Assembly: GCA_022822005.1 (NCBI GenBank)
Contig: JAJECO010000061.1
Coordinates: forward strand, 20,720 to 84,719
From: Candidatus Poribacteria bacterium
Lineage (GTDB): Bacteria > Poribacteria > WGA-4E > PCPOR2b
Reading direction: 5' to 3'
Length of the DNA stretch: 64,000 nt
A program made the position numbers and the translations under genes. The notes beneath the pieces are model-generated. The model was not told the origin of the DNA and did not search any database. It saw only the letters and a program-made list of their open reading frames with translations. The stretch's first letter is position 1. Each line of letters starts with the position of its first letter. Below, piece after piece: positions 54,436-63,891 of the stretch.

Positions 54436-55656
54436 ATGGAAATCCGTGGCATCCATGAATCAGAATTAGAGGAGATGATTGACCTACAGTGCCGAGTATT
54501 TCGACCGGATGGGCATGAAAGGTACTGGCAATACGTTCGCGCCGAACCAAGTTACCGGCGCGACCAATCCCGCGTCCTAATAGTGAACGGGGAAATCGTT
54601 TCGACCCTCCGTGTCTGGGAACGCGAAATGCGAATCGGCTCTGTTCCCGTGCCTATGGGTGGGATTGGGGGTGTCGGCACACACCCCGACCATCGAGGCG
54701 CTGGTTATGCTACAGCGTTGATGAAAGATACCATCACCTACATGCGAACAGTGGGTTATGACATTGGAGTTCTCTTTTCTGCGATCCCGTGTGCATACTA
54801 TCGGAAGCTGGGCTGGGCAAGTGTGCCGTTGGAGGGGTTTCGAGTAACTCGGAGCCAATCTACCGGTCTGGCGGAAACAGATTGGCACGTGGAGCCTTTC
54901 GACGAGAATCGAGATTTGGAAGCGTCGATCGCGCTTTACGATGCACACAACGCTCAGCAGAGCGGATCACTCGTGCGCACACGCTCCTATTGGGAGAGCG
55001 GTCCAGCAAGGATTCGAGATATTCTACCCACGGTGGTCGCCCGACGTGGGGATAGGTTTGGAGGCTACCTGAACTTTCAGATTGACGCAAAAAGCGCAAA
55101 CATCCTCGAAGTTGCGTATGACCGGACGCAGCCGGGAGCCTTGACCGCGTTAGTAAGCCATTTACTGCAAGTATGCGAGCGAGAGGGAGTGGAGGAACTC
55201 CACGGCGATATGCCGCATCGACACCCGATGGTCAATCTACTTACTGAAGGAACAGCGGGAGATACTTTCTTAACAGGCAATTCTGCTATGATGCTCTATG
55301 CCGTGAATCTCCTTGCTTTGTTCCAGCGACTCCTCCCTGAACTACAAGCCCGGCTTGATGCAGCGGGGCAGGATTTTGCCTCTGCTTCGATCTGCTTTGT
55401 CGTGAATGATCAAGAGGCTGGGCTGCGCCTGCTTGATGACGGAACGCTTCAAATCTTTGAGTCCGATGAGCAAGTCATCCGGATGACCTTGCCGGGACAC
55501 CTATTCTGGTGTGCGCTGCTTGGCGAATCGGGTTGGGATCAGCTTGAACCGATCCTGCATCAGCAAGGAATTGTAGTTGGGGCGGAACTCGCAGCCCTAC
55601 TATCCACGCTCTTTCCACAGCGAGAGGTCATCTTCTGGGCGCCTGACCATTATTGA
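54436..55656 (+). CDS. GNAT N-acetyltransferase (Eis-like)
   Basis: 406 aa. The N-terminal GNAT domain has the acetyl-CoA loop VGTHPDHRGAGYA (80-92); a second GNAT-like region and a C-terminal sterol-carrier-like domain (about 295-406) give the Eis layout. Eis proteins acetylate amino groups of diverse compounds, including aminoglycosides; the natural substrate here is unknown. GGAGG precedes the ATG. Confidence 0.82.
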   Translation: MEIRGIHESELEEMIDLQCRVFRPDGHERYWQYVRAEPSYRRDQSRVLIVNGEIVSTLRVWEREMRIGSVPVPMGGIGGVGTHPDHRGAGYATALMKDTITYMRTVGYDIGVLFSAIPCAYYRKLGWASVPLEGFRVTRSQSTGLAETDWHVEPFDENRDLEASIALYDAHNAQQSGSLVRTRSYWESGPARIRDILPTVVARRGDRFGGYLNFQIDAKSANILEVAYDRTQPGALTALVSHLLQVCEREGVEELHGDMPHRHPMVNLLTEGTAGDTFLTGNSAMMLYAVNLLALFQRLLPELQARLDAAGQDFASASICFVVNDQEAGLRLLDDGTLQIFESDEQVIRMTLPGHLFWCALLGESGWDQLEPILHQQGIVVGAELAALLSTLFPQREVIFWAPDHY

Positions 55657-55687
55657 TCGGATGTAAAACTACAAATTGGAGGCAACT

Positions 55688-56479
55688 ATGAAAATCGGTG
55701 TAACGCAAATTATTCTTGGAACGATGTCACTCGACGACACGCTTAACCTCTGCCAGGATGCCGGCTACGAAACGGTAGAGTTGACCTTCCGAGATGGAAA
55801 AGATCTGAACGCGGACATGAGCACATCAGAGATTGAAAGTGTTGGCGAGAAGTGTCGGGAGGCGGGGATTGAGATCGGCAGCGTCATCGCCAGCTATGCA
55901 GACCGAGGGAATCTGCTCAGTCCGAATACAGCGGAGCGGGAGAGCGGGGTCAAATCCCTCGTCCGCAACCTTGAGATTGCAGGCATACTTGGCGTGGACG
56001 GGATTCTTCTGCACCCCGGACAGCTTACCGTGTCCGATACGTATCAATCCGTTTGGGATAACCTGATCGGTATCCTGAAAGAGGTTGCTCCGATTGCCGA
56101 GCGCAACAAATCCGCAGTTGGGCTTGAAAATGTCTGGAACAAATTCCTGCTCAGTCCGAAAGAGATGCGGGACTTTGTAGACGAAGTGGGAAGCGAGTGG
56201 GTAGGGGTCTACCTGGACACCGCCAATATGATGGCTTACGGCTATCCTGAACATTGGATCCGCGAACTGGGGACTCGGATCTGCCGTGTTCACTTTAAGG
56301 ACTTCGACCGACAGGCGCATACATTCGTCAATCTACTGGATGGCGATACCGATTGGCCCACAGTGGTTCATGAACTCCGCGCAATCGGATACGACGGTCC
56401 CGTCATCCACGAGGTCGGTGGTGACCATGCCGCACAGGTTGACCTCGCTGAACGGATGCGCAAAATTGTCTCTATGTGA
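55688..56479 (+). CDS. Sugar phosphate isomerase/epimerase (TIM barrel)
   Basis: 263 aa from ATG 55688, with TGGAGG upstream (TTG 55676 is in frame). AP-endonuclease-2/xylose isomerase-like barrel. Metal-site motifs: VGLENVWN (Glu), VYLDTANM (Asp), RVHFKDFDR (His) and VIHEVGGD (Glu). It probably isomerises a keto sugar or hydroxypyruvate-like compound. Convergent with the aldo-keto reductase operon. Confidence 0.87.
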   Translation: MKIGVTQIILGTMSLDDTLNLCQDAGYETVELTFRDGKDLNADMSTSEIESVGEKCREAGIEIGSVIASYADRGNLLSPNTAERESGVKSLVRNLEIAGILGVDGILLHPGQLTVSDTYQSVWDNLIGILKEVAPIAERNKSAVGLENVWNKFLLSPKEMRDFVDEVGSEWVGVYLDTANMMAYGYPEHWIRELGTRICRVHFKDFDRQAHTFVNLLDGDTDWPTVVHELRAIGYDGPVIHEVGGDHAAQVDLAERMRKIVSM

Positions 56480-56502
56480 TCCCACTCCGTTGTTCGGGTG
56501 CC

Positions 56503-57402
56503 TCAATCTTCTAAGTTCGCGGGGCGGACACCGAATTCTGCATCAAAGTCATGCCAAATTTCAGTTGAGACATCGGCGGTTGCTGCCTCGTATGCTTCCT
56601 CAACCTGCACCGTATTGGCAGGACCCACCATCACAACACCGTCTACCGGTGCAGCCAAGCAGAATTGCATAGCAAGATGGCGGATATTTACGCCACGTTC
56701 TTGGCACCACTGCCACATCTGATATGCTTTCGGTTTGGCACCGGGATGCCGACGCTGTTCGGTTTCGATATCCGGTTCCACCCCAGTAAGTGACCCCATG
56801 CCAAGGGGGCTTGCGAGAATAATTCCTACATCATGTTCCCGCGCTAACGGCAATGTTGTTTCTGCGACCGACTGGTCAAGCAAATTGTAGTCAAGAAATG
56901 TGAGGACAATCTCAATGTGACCCGTTTCGATCGCGACCCGGTGAAACTCGTGTTGACGGACGCCGAGGCCGATATGTCGCACCTTGCCCTCCTTTTTCAT
57001 TTCCAGCAATTCGTCAAGCGCACGACCGGGACCTAAAGGATCTTCTATCGTAATCGGATCATGGATCAGAACCGAATCTAAGTAATCAGTCCTCAGTTCC
57101 GTTAGGCTGTTTTCCACGCTCCGACGTGTCGTCTCGCCAGAGTAGTCCTTATCTGGACCCGGAGGGCTGACCTTGGCTTGCAGATAGACTTTTTTTCGTA
57201 AACCGTCCGCAAGAGCTTTGCCCCAGCGCCCTTCTGCATGACGAGGATACGTGTCCACAAAGTCGATACCTAACTCAATCGCACGATGGATGGCTTCAAT
57301 CGTCTCAGCTTCAGTGCCTTGAGTCAACCACGCAGCGCCCAGCGCGAGCGACTTCGGTCGCATCTCTGTGCGGCCCATCCGTCTCGTTTCCAGCTCTGCC
57401 AT
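56503..57402 (-). CDS. Aldo/keto reductase family protein, Tyr position altered
   Basis: 299 aa from ATG 57402 (AAGGAGGG upstream; the frame is open back to 57435). NAD(P)H-dependent barrel. Of the catalytic tetrad, Asp50 (FVDTYP), Lys77 (LQAKV) and His114 (LIHDP) are seen, but the Tyr expected five residues after the Asp is His55; Tyr52 is nearby. Last gene of a four-gene minus-strand operon with a Gfo/Idh oxidoreductase immediately upstream. Confidence 0.8.
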   Translation of the reverse strand: MAELETRRMGRTEMRPKSLALGAAWLTQGTEAETIEAIHRAIELGIDFVDTYPRHAEGRWGKALADGLRKKVYLQAKVSPPGPDKDYSGETTRRSVENSLTELRTDYLDSVLIHDPITIEDPLGPGRALDELLEMKKEGKVRHIGLGVRQHEFHRVAIETGHIEIVLTFLDYNLLDQSVAETTLPLAREHDVGIILASPLGMGSLTGVEPDIETEQRRHPGAKPKAYQMWQWCQERGVNIRHLAMQFCLAAPVDGVVMVGPANTVQVEEAYEAATADVSTEIWHDFDAEFGVRPANLED

Positions 57403-57434
57403 TGTCCCTCCTTGTATATTGCAAGAGTTTAGCA

Positions 57435-58433
57435 TTAACGTGGGCCAGGTATTGTCACCTTCCCGTTATCGCGGCGTTGGGATTCCAAGAAGCCGATAAT
57501 AATTTCCACAACCTTGTGCCCGTCTCTGCCCGAAGAGGAGGATTCTCCTCCTTCAGCGACTATGTGCACCAATTCTTGAACGCCGGCGGGTATTCCCTCG
57601 ACCTCCCACGCGGGTGCCGTTACGGTCTGAGAACCATCTTCCCTTTCGATAGTCGCTTTTTCATTATCGATAAGGACATATCCCGTTGTGCCGACAATCT
57701 CAAGGCGAAATTTGGGACCAGGCGTAGTCTTAGATCCACCAGCATAGTATCCACGAACGCCATTTGCAAAGTGGATGTAGCCGCTCGCGGCGGGTTCCGT
57801 TTTGGGTTCATGTCCACCGTCCCCACGATATTCCCAGTAATCTTCATATCCCGCCTCCAACTCGGCAGTTACCCACTCCGGGTCAGAATCTGCGTAATAG
57901 CAAATCGCATCGACGAGGTGCGTGCCGTTGCGGAATAACATCGCTCGGCTCCCGTTCAATGTGCCAATAATGTACTGCACCTCCCCAATCTCACCTCGTC
58001 CAACAATTTCTTCCTTTGTATGTCGCCATAGAGGTTGCCACCGACGGGTGTGGTCGATTGACAAAATTGTACCGTTACGCTCAACCGCTTCGAGCATACG
58101 ATCGGCATCCGCAAGATTGGTCGCCATCGGTTTCTCACAAAAAATGCCCTTCGCACCGGCATTGGCGGCGTTGACCACCAGATCCGCGTGCCGATGATCG
58201 GAGGTCGCAACCGTTACAATGTCTAAGTCTTCGTTCGCTAACATCTCTTGGTGATCCGTGTAGAGCGCAATGTTTGACCAGTGGTCTTTCCACTGATCGT
58301 TAAAGTCCGCCAGTGTAGTTTCTGATATATCGCACCCAGCGACCAGTTCCGCGTTGGACAGTCCTACTAAACCAGAGGCGTGTCTCACGCCGATACCCCT
58401 ACATCCAATCACACCAACTCGATATTTCGCCAT
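57435..58433 (-). CDS. Gfo/Idh/MocA family oxidoreductase
   Basis: 332 aa. GCRGIGVRHA Rossmann motif (10-19), EKP at 100-102 with the Lys, and the HTRRWQP segment of the C-terminal domain. GGAGAAGC precedes the ATG. It lies between two aldo-keto reductases, suggesting stepwise redox of a sugar or cyclitol. Confidence 0.88.
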   Translation of the reverse strand: MAKYRVGVIGCRGIGVRHASGLVGLSNAELVAGCDISETTLADFNDQWKDHWSNIALYTDHQEMLANEDLDIVTVATSDHRHADLVVNAANAGAKGIFCEKPMATNLADADRMLEAVERNGTILSIDHTRRWQPLWRHTKEEIVGRGEIGEVQYIIGTLNGSRAMLFRNGTHLVDAICYYADSDPEWVTAELEAGYEDYWEYRGDGGHEPKTEPAASGYIHFANGVRGYYAGGSKTTPGPKFRLEIVGTTGYVLIDNEKATIEREDGSQTVTAPAWEVEGIPAGVQELVHIVAEGGESSSSGRDGHKVVEIIIGFLESQRRDNGKVTIPGPR

Positions 58434-58478
58434 GATAGCTTCTCCAATCTTCTTAGTTTTGTTCTATGTGGATTCTAG

Positions 58479-59426
58479 TTACCTGGTTGTGTTGCTTCCG
58501 AAACATGCGTCGTATTCCTCCCAGATCTCTTCAGGCAAAGGAATACTTGCGGCTCTCACATTCGACTCCAACTGTTCGAGATTCAGCGAACCGATGTTAT
58601 TTCCGTGAATCCGTTCCTCTCGTAGACAGAATTGGATAGCCAACTGGAGCATATCTATGCCCTTTTCCATGCACCACTGCCATCTTACCCTCGCCGGTTT
58701 AAAATCGGGACTATTCTGCCACCGTTCCTTCGCTGCTTCTGTGTCAAGGTCAATTCCCGTAAGCAAGCCACGCAGAATCGACCAACCGTTCATCACCCCA
58801 ACATCCGCTTCAGTGGCGGTGGGTAGAACTGTCCCTGTGATGGTCTGACGGATGAGATTATAGTCGTTGAAGGTTAGGATGAAATCTACATCACCGGTGG
58901 CGATTGCCTTCAGGTGAAAATCGTGCGGACCCATACCATACCCTGCGAACTTGGTCAGTCCACGAGCTTTACATCGGAGAACTCCCTCCAGTGTGCCACC
59001 TTTTTCAAGTGTTGGCTCGATTTCAGCGGGATCGTGGATAAGCACCCCATCGAAATAGCCGATATTCATCCACTGCAACTGATCCTCCACATCCGCAACT
59101 GCGCGCTCGGCAGAATAATCCGGTGTCCCTTCTCCGTATCCACCCCACTCCGCGCCAGAATGGCAACAGACCCGTCCAGTGATAATCACATCCTCACGAG
59201 GAATCTCCTTCATAGCCAATGCCAGCTTACGCATTGAATCCCCGTAGCAGCGTGCACCATCGAAGTGATTGACACCAAGACTGATAGCGTGTTTGATAAG
59301 GGCGACCGCATCGGCGTCGGAAACAAACCCAAACTGATTGCTGAACCCCAATGTCCCAAATGGAACAACAGGGATGCTCAATTCTGTTCTGCCCAAGCGA
59401 CGGCGCGGTATGGATATCGAAGCCAT
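58479..59426 (-). CDS. Aldo/keto reductase family protein, Lys position altered
   Basis: 315 aa. Asp56 (FDGARC), Tyr61 (CYGDS) and His131 (LIHDP) of the tetrad are present, but the usual Lys falls on Arg85 in IITGRV. The ATG shares one base with the stop of the VOC gene (TAATG), with AAGGAAAG upstream, so the two are coupled. Substrate unknown. Confidence 0.82.
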   Translation of the reverse strand: MASISIPRRRLGRTELSIPVVPFGTLGFSNQFGFVSDADAVALIKHAISLGVNHFDGARCYGDSMRKLALAMKEIPREDVIITGRVCCHSGAEWGGYGEGTPDYSAERAVADVEDQLQWMNIGYFDGVLIHDPAEIEPTLEKGGTLEGVLRCKARGLTKFAGYGMGPHDFHLKAIATGDVDFILTFNDYNLIRQTITGTVLPTATEADVGVMNGWSILRGLLTGIDLDTEAAKERWQNSPDFKPARVRWQWCMEKGIDMLQLAIQFCLREERIHGNNIGSLNLEQLESNVRAASIPLPEEIWEEYDACFGSNTTR

Positions 59427-59806
59427 TACTTTCCTTCTTCTGAATCCCGCTCAAACAACTGCAAAAGCATATCATTCGGACCTTTGAAGAACGCTAAACG
59501 AATGCCGCCGGTGCCTGCATCAAACGGTTCTTTTTCGATTGGCACCCCTTTGTCTCTTAAGTCTTGGATGCTCGCATCCACGCTGTCAACCCTAAAGGAG
59601 ATATGGTGGAAGCCTTCCTCTGCTTCCATCGATTTTTTCGGCATCAGCTCAAGAATCATATCGCCCGCCTTAAGGAAGACATAATCTTCATCGTCCTCGA
59701 CGGGGAATCGTTCAATGACTTCTAATCCAAGTGTTTCTGTATAAAATTGGACACAGCCTTCGACATCGTCTGTAACAAGGGCTATCTTATGGATCTTATG
59801 GACCAT
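59426..59806 (-). CDS. VOC (glyoxalase/methylmalonyl-CoA epimerase-like) protein
   Basis: 126 aa, two beta-alpha-beta-beta-beta units. Metal-ligand-type positions: His in the opening HKIALVTDD, Glu in MILELMP, His in GFHHISFRVD, Glu in LLQLFER. Length and motifs fit methylmalonyl-CoA epimerase or lactoylglutathione lyase-like proteins. First gene of the operon with the two aldo-keto reductases; an inverted repeat lies upstream after coxM. Confidence 0.84.
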   Translation of the reverse strand: MVHKIHKIALVTDDVEGCVQFYTETLGLEVIERFPVEDDEDYVFLKAGDMILELMPKKSMEAEEGFHHISFRVDSVDASIQDLRDKGVPIEKEPFDAGTGGIRLAFFKGPNDMLLQLFERDSEEGK

Positions 59807-59948
59807 CCGTGGGTTCCTTCCGTGTAGTGAAATATTACCGGGACTTATTTGGTTGTCGTAAGGTAGGTTTTAAGTTGGGGGAGATAAATAGATATGGAGG
59901 GGTCGGTGCGTAGTTTGGGATGTCTGATGATTTTTATGAGTTGGTGAA

Positions 59949-59993
59949 GCGTCAAACGTAAAACGAAAAGCCTTGACATTTCACATTTGACGC
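59949..59993 (-). terminator. Long hairpin after coxM, stable only as minus-strand RNA
   Basis: Arms 59949-59965 and 59977-59993 with an 11-base loop. As minus-strand RNA all 17 positions pair (14 Watson-Crick, 3 G-U); as plus-strand RNA the same three positions are A-C mismatches. It starts 15 bases after the coxM stop and lies before the VOC gene. It may end or attenuate the cox transcript or protect its 3' end; a strict U-run is lacking, but the loop is U-rich. Confidence 0.55.
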
Positions 59994-60007
59994 ATTACCT
60001 GTACATC

Positions 60008-60862
60008 TTAGGATGCCGCCGCCTCAATTGCTCGGCGGGTATAGACTTTTGCTAAGTTCTGACGATACGCCTCACTTGCGTGGATGTCCTCCAACGCAGT
60101 AATGCCGTCAACCGCTCTCTCAGCAGCCGCCGCGATATTTTCAGCACTCAGGGCCGATCCTGTCAGACCGGATTCGACGCCCGATGCCCGATACGGAGCC
60201 TCCGAAACGCCAGTGATACCGACAGCAACACTTTGGCACGTATCTCCAGACTTTGTCAAGACCACTGCTACGCCAGTGAGTGCAAATCCTGATGCCACCT
60301 GGTGCAGCTTCAGGTATGTGCCCTTGGTATTCGCGTCTGGAATTGACACATGAATTGCTGTAAGGATTTCATCATCTCCAAGGTCGGTCTCATACAGTCC
60401 TTGGAAGAAATCGGTCGCTTTGACGGTCCGCTCTCCGTTGGGACCGGTGATCTGGAGATCGGCATCGAGCGCGAGAATCGTCGCGGGCCAATCGGCAGCC
60501 GGATCCGCATGGGCAAGACTTCCGCCGATCGTTCCTTTGTTGCGCACTTGCACATCACCAATCTCAGCAGCAGTTTCTGCAAGCAGCGGCACCTTCTGCT
60601 GAACCAGATCCGAACTCTCCAATTCGTGATGTGTCGTCAGTGCACCGATAACCAAGTTACCATCAGATTCGGAGATTCCCTTCAAGCTGCCGATGCCCCC
60701 AATATCGATGATGACCGCCGGCTCCGCCAAGCGTAATTTCATCGTAGGGATCAGGCTATGTCCACCAGCGAGCACCTTCGCATCATCTCCATGTTCCTGC
60801 AAGAGCGATAACGCTTCATCAAGTGCTGTTGGTGCAAAGTATTCAAAACTTCCCGGAATCAT
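60008..60862 (-). CDS. coxM: FAD-binding medium subunit of a CoxL-type molybdenum hydroxylase
   Basis: 284 aa. FAD-binding motifs AGGHSLIP (32-39) and TIGGSLAHADPAAD (about 111-124) are typical of CoxM/CutM subunits of the xanthine dehydrogenase family. It passes electrons from the 2Fe-2S subunit to FAD. AGGAGG before the ATG. The gene order S-L-M is that of form II (CoxL-like) enzymes. Symbol given by homology; carbon monoxide as substrate is not implied. Confidence 0.9.
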   Translation of the reverse strand: MIPGSFEYFAPTALDEALSLLQEHGDDAKVLAGGHSLIPTMKLRLAEPAVIIDIGGIGSLKGISESDGNLVIGALTTHHELESSDLVQQKVPLLAETAAEIGDVQVRNKGTIGGSLAHADPAADWPATILALDADLQITGPNGERTVKATDFFQGLYETDLGDDEILTAIHVSIPDANTKGTYLKLHQVASGFALTGVAVVLTKSGDTCQSVAVGITGVSEAPYRASGVESGLTGSALSAENIAAAAERAVDGITALEDIHASEAYRQNLAKVYTRRAIEAAAS

Positions 60863-60928
60863 TCGTTGTCTCCTCCTTCCTTCAATTAAGCATAATTTTT
60901 CGAAGATTCTAAACTTCGGAAAACTATC

Positions 60929-63268
60929 TTAATCCTTTGCATCCTGGATTGCCTGCCACACACGATTCGGTGTTAACGGCATTTCGATATCCTTCACCCC
61001 AAACGGCGATAAGGCATCCACAACAGCGTTGACCATACACGGCGTTGAGCCAATCGTACCGGCTTCACCAACTCCTTTGACCCCCATCGGATTGACAGGT
61101 GAAGGAGTCACAGTATGGTCTGTCTCAAAGTGAGGTATCTGTGTAGCTTTAGGAACAGCGTAGTCCATAAATGAGCCGGTCAAAAGTTGACCGCTATCAT
61201 CGTAGACTGCACCTTCGTATAGAGCCTGCCCCAAACCTTGTGCAATGCCGCCATGTACCTGTCCCGCAACGATTAAGGGATTGATGATATTGCCAATATC
61301 GTCAACGCATACATATCGCTGAATATCAATCTCACCTGTATCGGCATCAACTTCGATCACTGCGATGTGGGCACCGAACGGATAAGTAAAGTTCGACGGT
61401 TCAAAGAAATGTGTTGCTTCGAGTCCCGGCGTCGTATCTGGCGGAAGGTTTTTAGCAACGTGCGCTTCCAGGGCGATCGCTGCGAAATCAATCGCTTGAT
61501 CCGGTGAACCTTCGACCGATATCTTTCCATCTTCAAAGACGAGGTCCTCGGTGTTCGCTTCCATCAAGTGGGCTGCGAACTTTGCCATCTTCTCCTTCAC
61601 CTCACCTGCAGCGATAACCATCGCGGTGCCGCCGACAGCAGTGGCTCGACTACCAAAGGTGCCGATACCGTAGGGCTGCCGTCCTGTGTCACCGTGGATG
61701 ACCACGACATCGTCAATGTCGATCCCGAACTCATCAGCGATCATCTGTGCGAAGGTGGTTTCTTGTCCTTGACCATGTGGCGAAACACCAGTCAACACTG
61801 TAATCTTTCCGGTCGGTTCGACCCGGACGGTGCTACTCTCCCATCCGCCGGCAGGCATCGCTATGGACGGTCCCATCCCGCAAATCTCTGCATAGGTGGA
61901 GATACCAATGCCCATGTATCTACCCTGCTCACGGAGTTGCGCCTGCTGCGCTCGTAGGCCGTCATAGTCCACAATCTCCAAGGCTTTGTTAAAGCTCTCT
62001 TGGTAATTGCCGCTGTCGTAAATGATTCCAGTCGGGATCTCAAGCGGAAATTCAGTCGGTTGCGGGAAATTTTTGAACCGAATATCTTTCGCGTCCATCC
62101 CCACCGCTGCCGCTGCCAAATCAACCATACGCTCAATAATAAAGGTCGCTTCGGGACGACCCGCGCCACGATAGGCATCCGTCGCCATCTTGTTCGTTAA
62201 TACGCCAACCAGTTCGATCTGGACATTCGGAATCTTATAACAGCCGACAATCATGAGGTTTGTCAACGTGGGAATGAGCGGGGTGAGCAACTGATAAGAC
62301 GCACCAAGGTCCGCAAGGATTTTCGCACGGATCCCTGTGATTGTACCATCGTTGTTGACCGCAACATCAACGTAGTTGACTTGGTCTCTGCCATGGATCG
62401 TGGTTGTGAAGTTCTCAGTCCGCTTCTCCGTCCATTTCACCGGTTTGCGTAATTGTATCGCAAGGTAAGAGACAACGACCTCTTCTGGGTAGACATTCAG
62501 TTTACTTCCAAAACCGCCGCCAACCTCCGGCGCGATAACGCGAACTTTCTGTTCCGGGACATCAACGATCAGCGATAACTGAGTTTTGAGGATATGCGGA
62601 ACCTGCGTTGATGACCAGACAGTTAAGGTGCCTTCGCCCGGCAGATACTCCGCTAACACGCCGCGCGTTTCCATCGCGTTGGGAACCAGACGTTGATTTA
62701 CAAAGCGCTGGGATACCACATGATCTGCTTCTGCAAAAGCCTCATCCGCATCGCCAGCCTCTAACGGCATCGTGAAACCGATGTTGTCTCCAAAGTCATC
62801 GTAGATCAACGGTGAACCTGCCTCTACCGCTTTATCGAGATCAGTGATGGCGGGCAGCTCCTCGTAATCAACTTCGATGAGGTCCAGCGCGTCCCTGGCA
62901 ATATATGCGTCCGTCGCTACAACCGCTGCGACCGGTTCTCCAACGAACCGCACACGACCAACTGCTAATGCCGGATGTTCCGGAACCTTAAGGTCTGGGA
63001 TCTCTGCTCCACAAGGGATGCCCCCGACCGTGCCTTCAAGGTCTTCACCGGTAATCACAGTAACGACGCCATCCAGATCTTTTGCTGCTGATGTGTCAAT
63101 GCTGTTGATTGCTGCGTGTGCATAGTCGCTCCGCAGGAATGCACAGTGAAGGGTGCCTACCAGCTTAATATCATCAACGTAATGGGATAACCCTTGGACT
63201 AAGCGTGGATCTTCGCGTCGCTTAATCGGGGCACCCATCATGCGAGTTGGTGCTGCTATTGTTGCCAT
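60929..63268 (-). CDS. coxL: Form II CoxL-like molybdopterin large subunit
   Basis: 779 aa molybdenum hydroxylase catalytic subunit. EVGGGFGSK (248-256) and AYRGAGR (365-371) are visible, followed by GQGQET for the cofactor and the catalytic Glu motif GVGEAG near the C-terminus. AYRGAGR is the form II signature; true aerobic CO dehydrogenases (form I) have AYxCSFR. Form II enzymes oxidise other aldehydes or heterocycles, so CO oxidation is unlikely. AGGAGG before the ATG; cofactor maturation genes are not in the window. Confidence 0.93.
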   Translation of the reverse strand: MATIAAPTRMMGAPIKRREDPRLVQGLSHYVDDIKLVGTLHCAFLRSDYAHAAINSIDTSAAKDLDGVVTVITGEDLEGTVGGIPCGAEIPDLKVPEHPALAVGRVRFVGEPVAAVVATDAYIARDALDLIEVDYEELPAITDLDKAVEAGSPLIYDDFGDNIGFTMPLEAGDADEAFAEADHVVSQRFVNQRLVPNAMETRGVLAEYLPGEGTLTVWSSTQVPHILKTQLSLIVDVPEQKVRVIAPEVGGGFGSKLNVYPEEVVVSYLAIQLRKPVKWTEKRTENFTTTIHGRDQVNYVDVAVNNDGTITGIRAKILADLGASYQLLTPLIPTLTNLMIVGCYKIPNVQIELVGVLTNKMATDAYRGAGRPEATFIIERMVDLAAAAVGMDAKDIRFKNFPQPTEFPLEIPTGIIYDSGNYQESFNKALEIVDYDGLRAQQAQLREQGRYMGIGISTYAEICGMGPSIAMPAGGWESSTVRVEPTGKITVLTGVSPHGQGQETTFAQMIADEFGIDIDDVVVIHGDTGRQPYGIGTFGSRATAVGGTAMVIAAGEVKEKMAKFAAHLMEANTEDLVFEDGKISVEGSPDQAIDFAAIALEAHVAKNLPPDTTPGLEATHFFEPSNFTYPFGAHIAVIEVDADTGEIDIQRYVCVDDIGNIINPLIVAGQVHGGIAQGLGQALYEGAVYDDSGQLLTGSFMDYAVPKATQIPHFETDHTVTPSPVNPMGVKGVGEAGTIGSTPCMVNAVVDALSPFGVKDIEMPLTPNRVWQAIQDAKD

Positions 63269-63310
63269 AGTATCATTCCTCCTATTTGTGCCCGTGTATC
63301 TTGTGTCTTA

Positions 63311-63784
63311 TTATCCCTGCATTTTCCCCGCAGCGTATTGAACCGCCTCAACGATATGCTGATAACCGGTACAACGACAGAGATTTCCCTCCAGCCCATG
63401 TCGAATTTCCTCTTCCGTTGGGTTGGAGTTCCGTGCAAGCAACTGATGGGCTGCCATGATCATCCCCGGCGTACAGAAACCGCACTGCAAGCCGTGACGT
63501 TCCCAGAACCCCTCTTGGATCGGGTGGAGATCTCCGTTTTGTGCCAAGCCTTCGATGGTAGTAATCTCTGCTCCGTCTGCTTGGACTGCCAGCATTGTAC
63601 ACGATTTGACCGCCTGCCCGTTGACCGACACCGTACAAGCACCACACAGGCTCGTTTCGCAGCCAATGTGTGAGCCTGTCAAGCCAACGACATCTCGGAT
63701 GTAGTGGATCAAAAGCATACGCGGCTCAACCTCATGTGTGTGCGCCTCTCCATTGATTGTTGTATGAATGACTTTCTTAGCCAA
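63311..63784 (-). CDS. coxS: 2Fe-2S small subunit of the molybdenum hydroxylase
   Basis: 157 aa from TTG 63784, chosen because AGGAGG lies 9 bases upstream and because the length is then that of other CoxS proteins; the frame is open to 63955 but the promoter at 63863-63891 lies within that extension. Plant-type 2Fe-2S cysteines Cys42, Cys47, Cys50, Cys62 and the second cluster CGFC ... CRC are complete. First gene of the S-L-M operon. Confidence 0.92.
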   Translation of the reverse strand: MAKKVIHTTINGEAHTHEVEPRMLLIHYIRDVVGLTGSHIGCETSLCGACTVSVNGQAVKSCTMLAVQADGAEITTIEGLAQNGDLHPIQEGFWERHGLQCGFCTPGMIMAAHQLLARNSNPTEEEIRHGLEGNLCRCTGYQHIVEAVQYAAGKMQG

Positions 63785-63862
63785 GGGTGTTGCCTCCTTT
63801 TGGACATCTTGCCCCTCGAGTGAGCGGACGAAAATCTGACTTCTCTCTTTGAATTGAATGGC

Positions 63863-63891
63863 ATTATAGCAGAATCGTTTTTTTACTGCAA
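63863..63891 (-). promoter_or_regulatory. Strong sigma-70-type promoter of the coxSLM operon
   Basis: Minus strand TTGCAG (63891-63886), 17-base spacer, TATAAT (63868-63863), -10 perfect. Transcription should begin near 63856, leaving a leader of about 72 bases before the TTG at 63784. The presence of this promoter rules out the longer coxS reading frame. Confidence 0.68.

Noticed and set aside
60929..63268. True aerobic carbon monoxide dehydrogenase
   Set aside because: The active-site loop reads AYRGAGR, not the AYxCSFR of form I, and the order is S-L-M rather than M-S-L.
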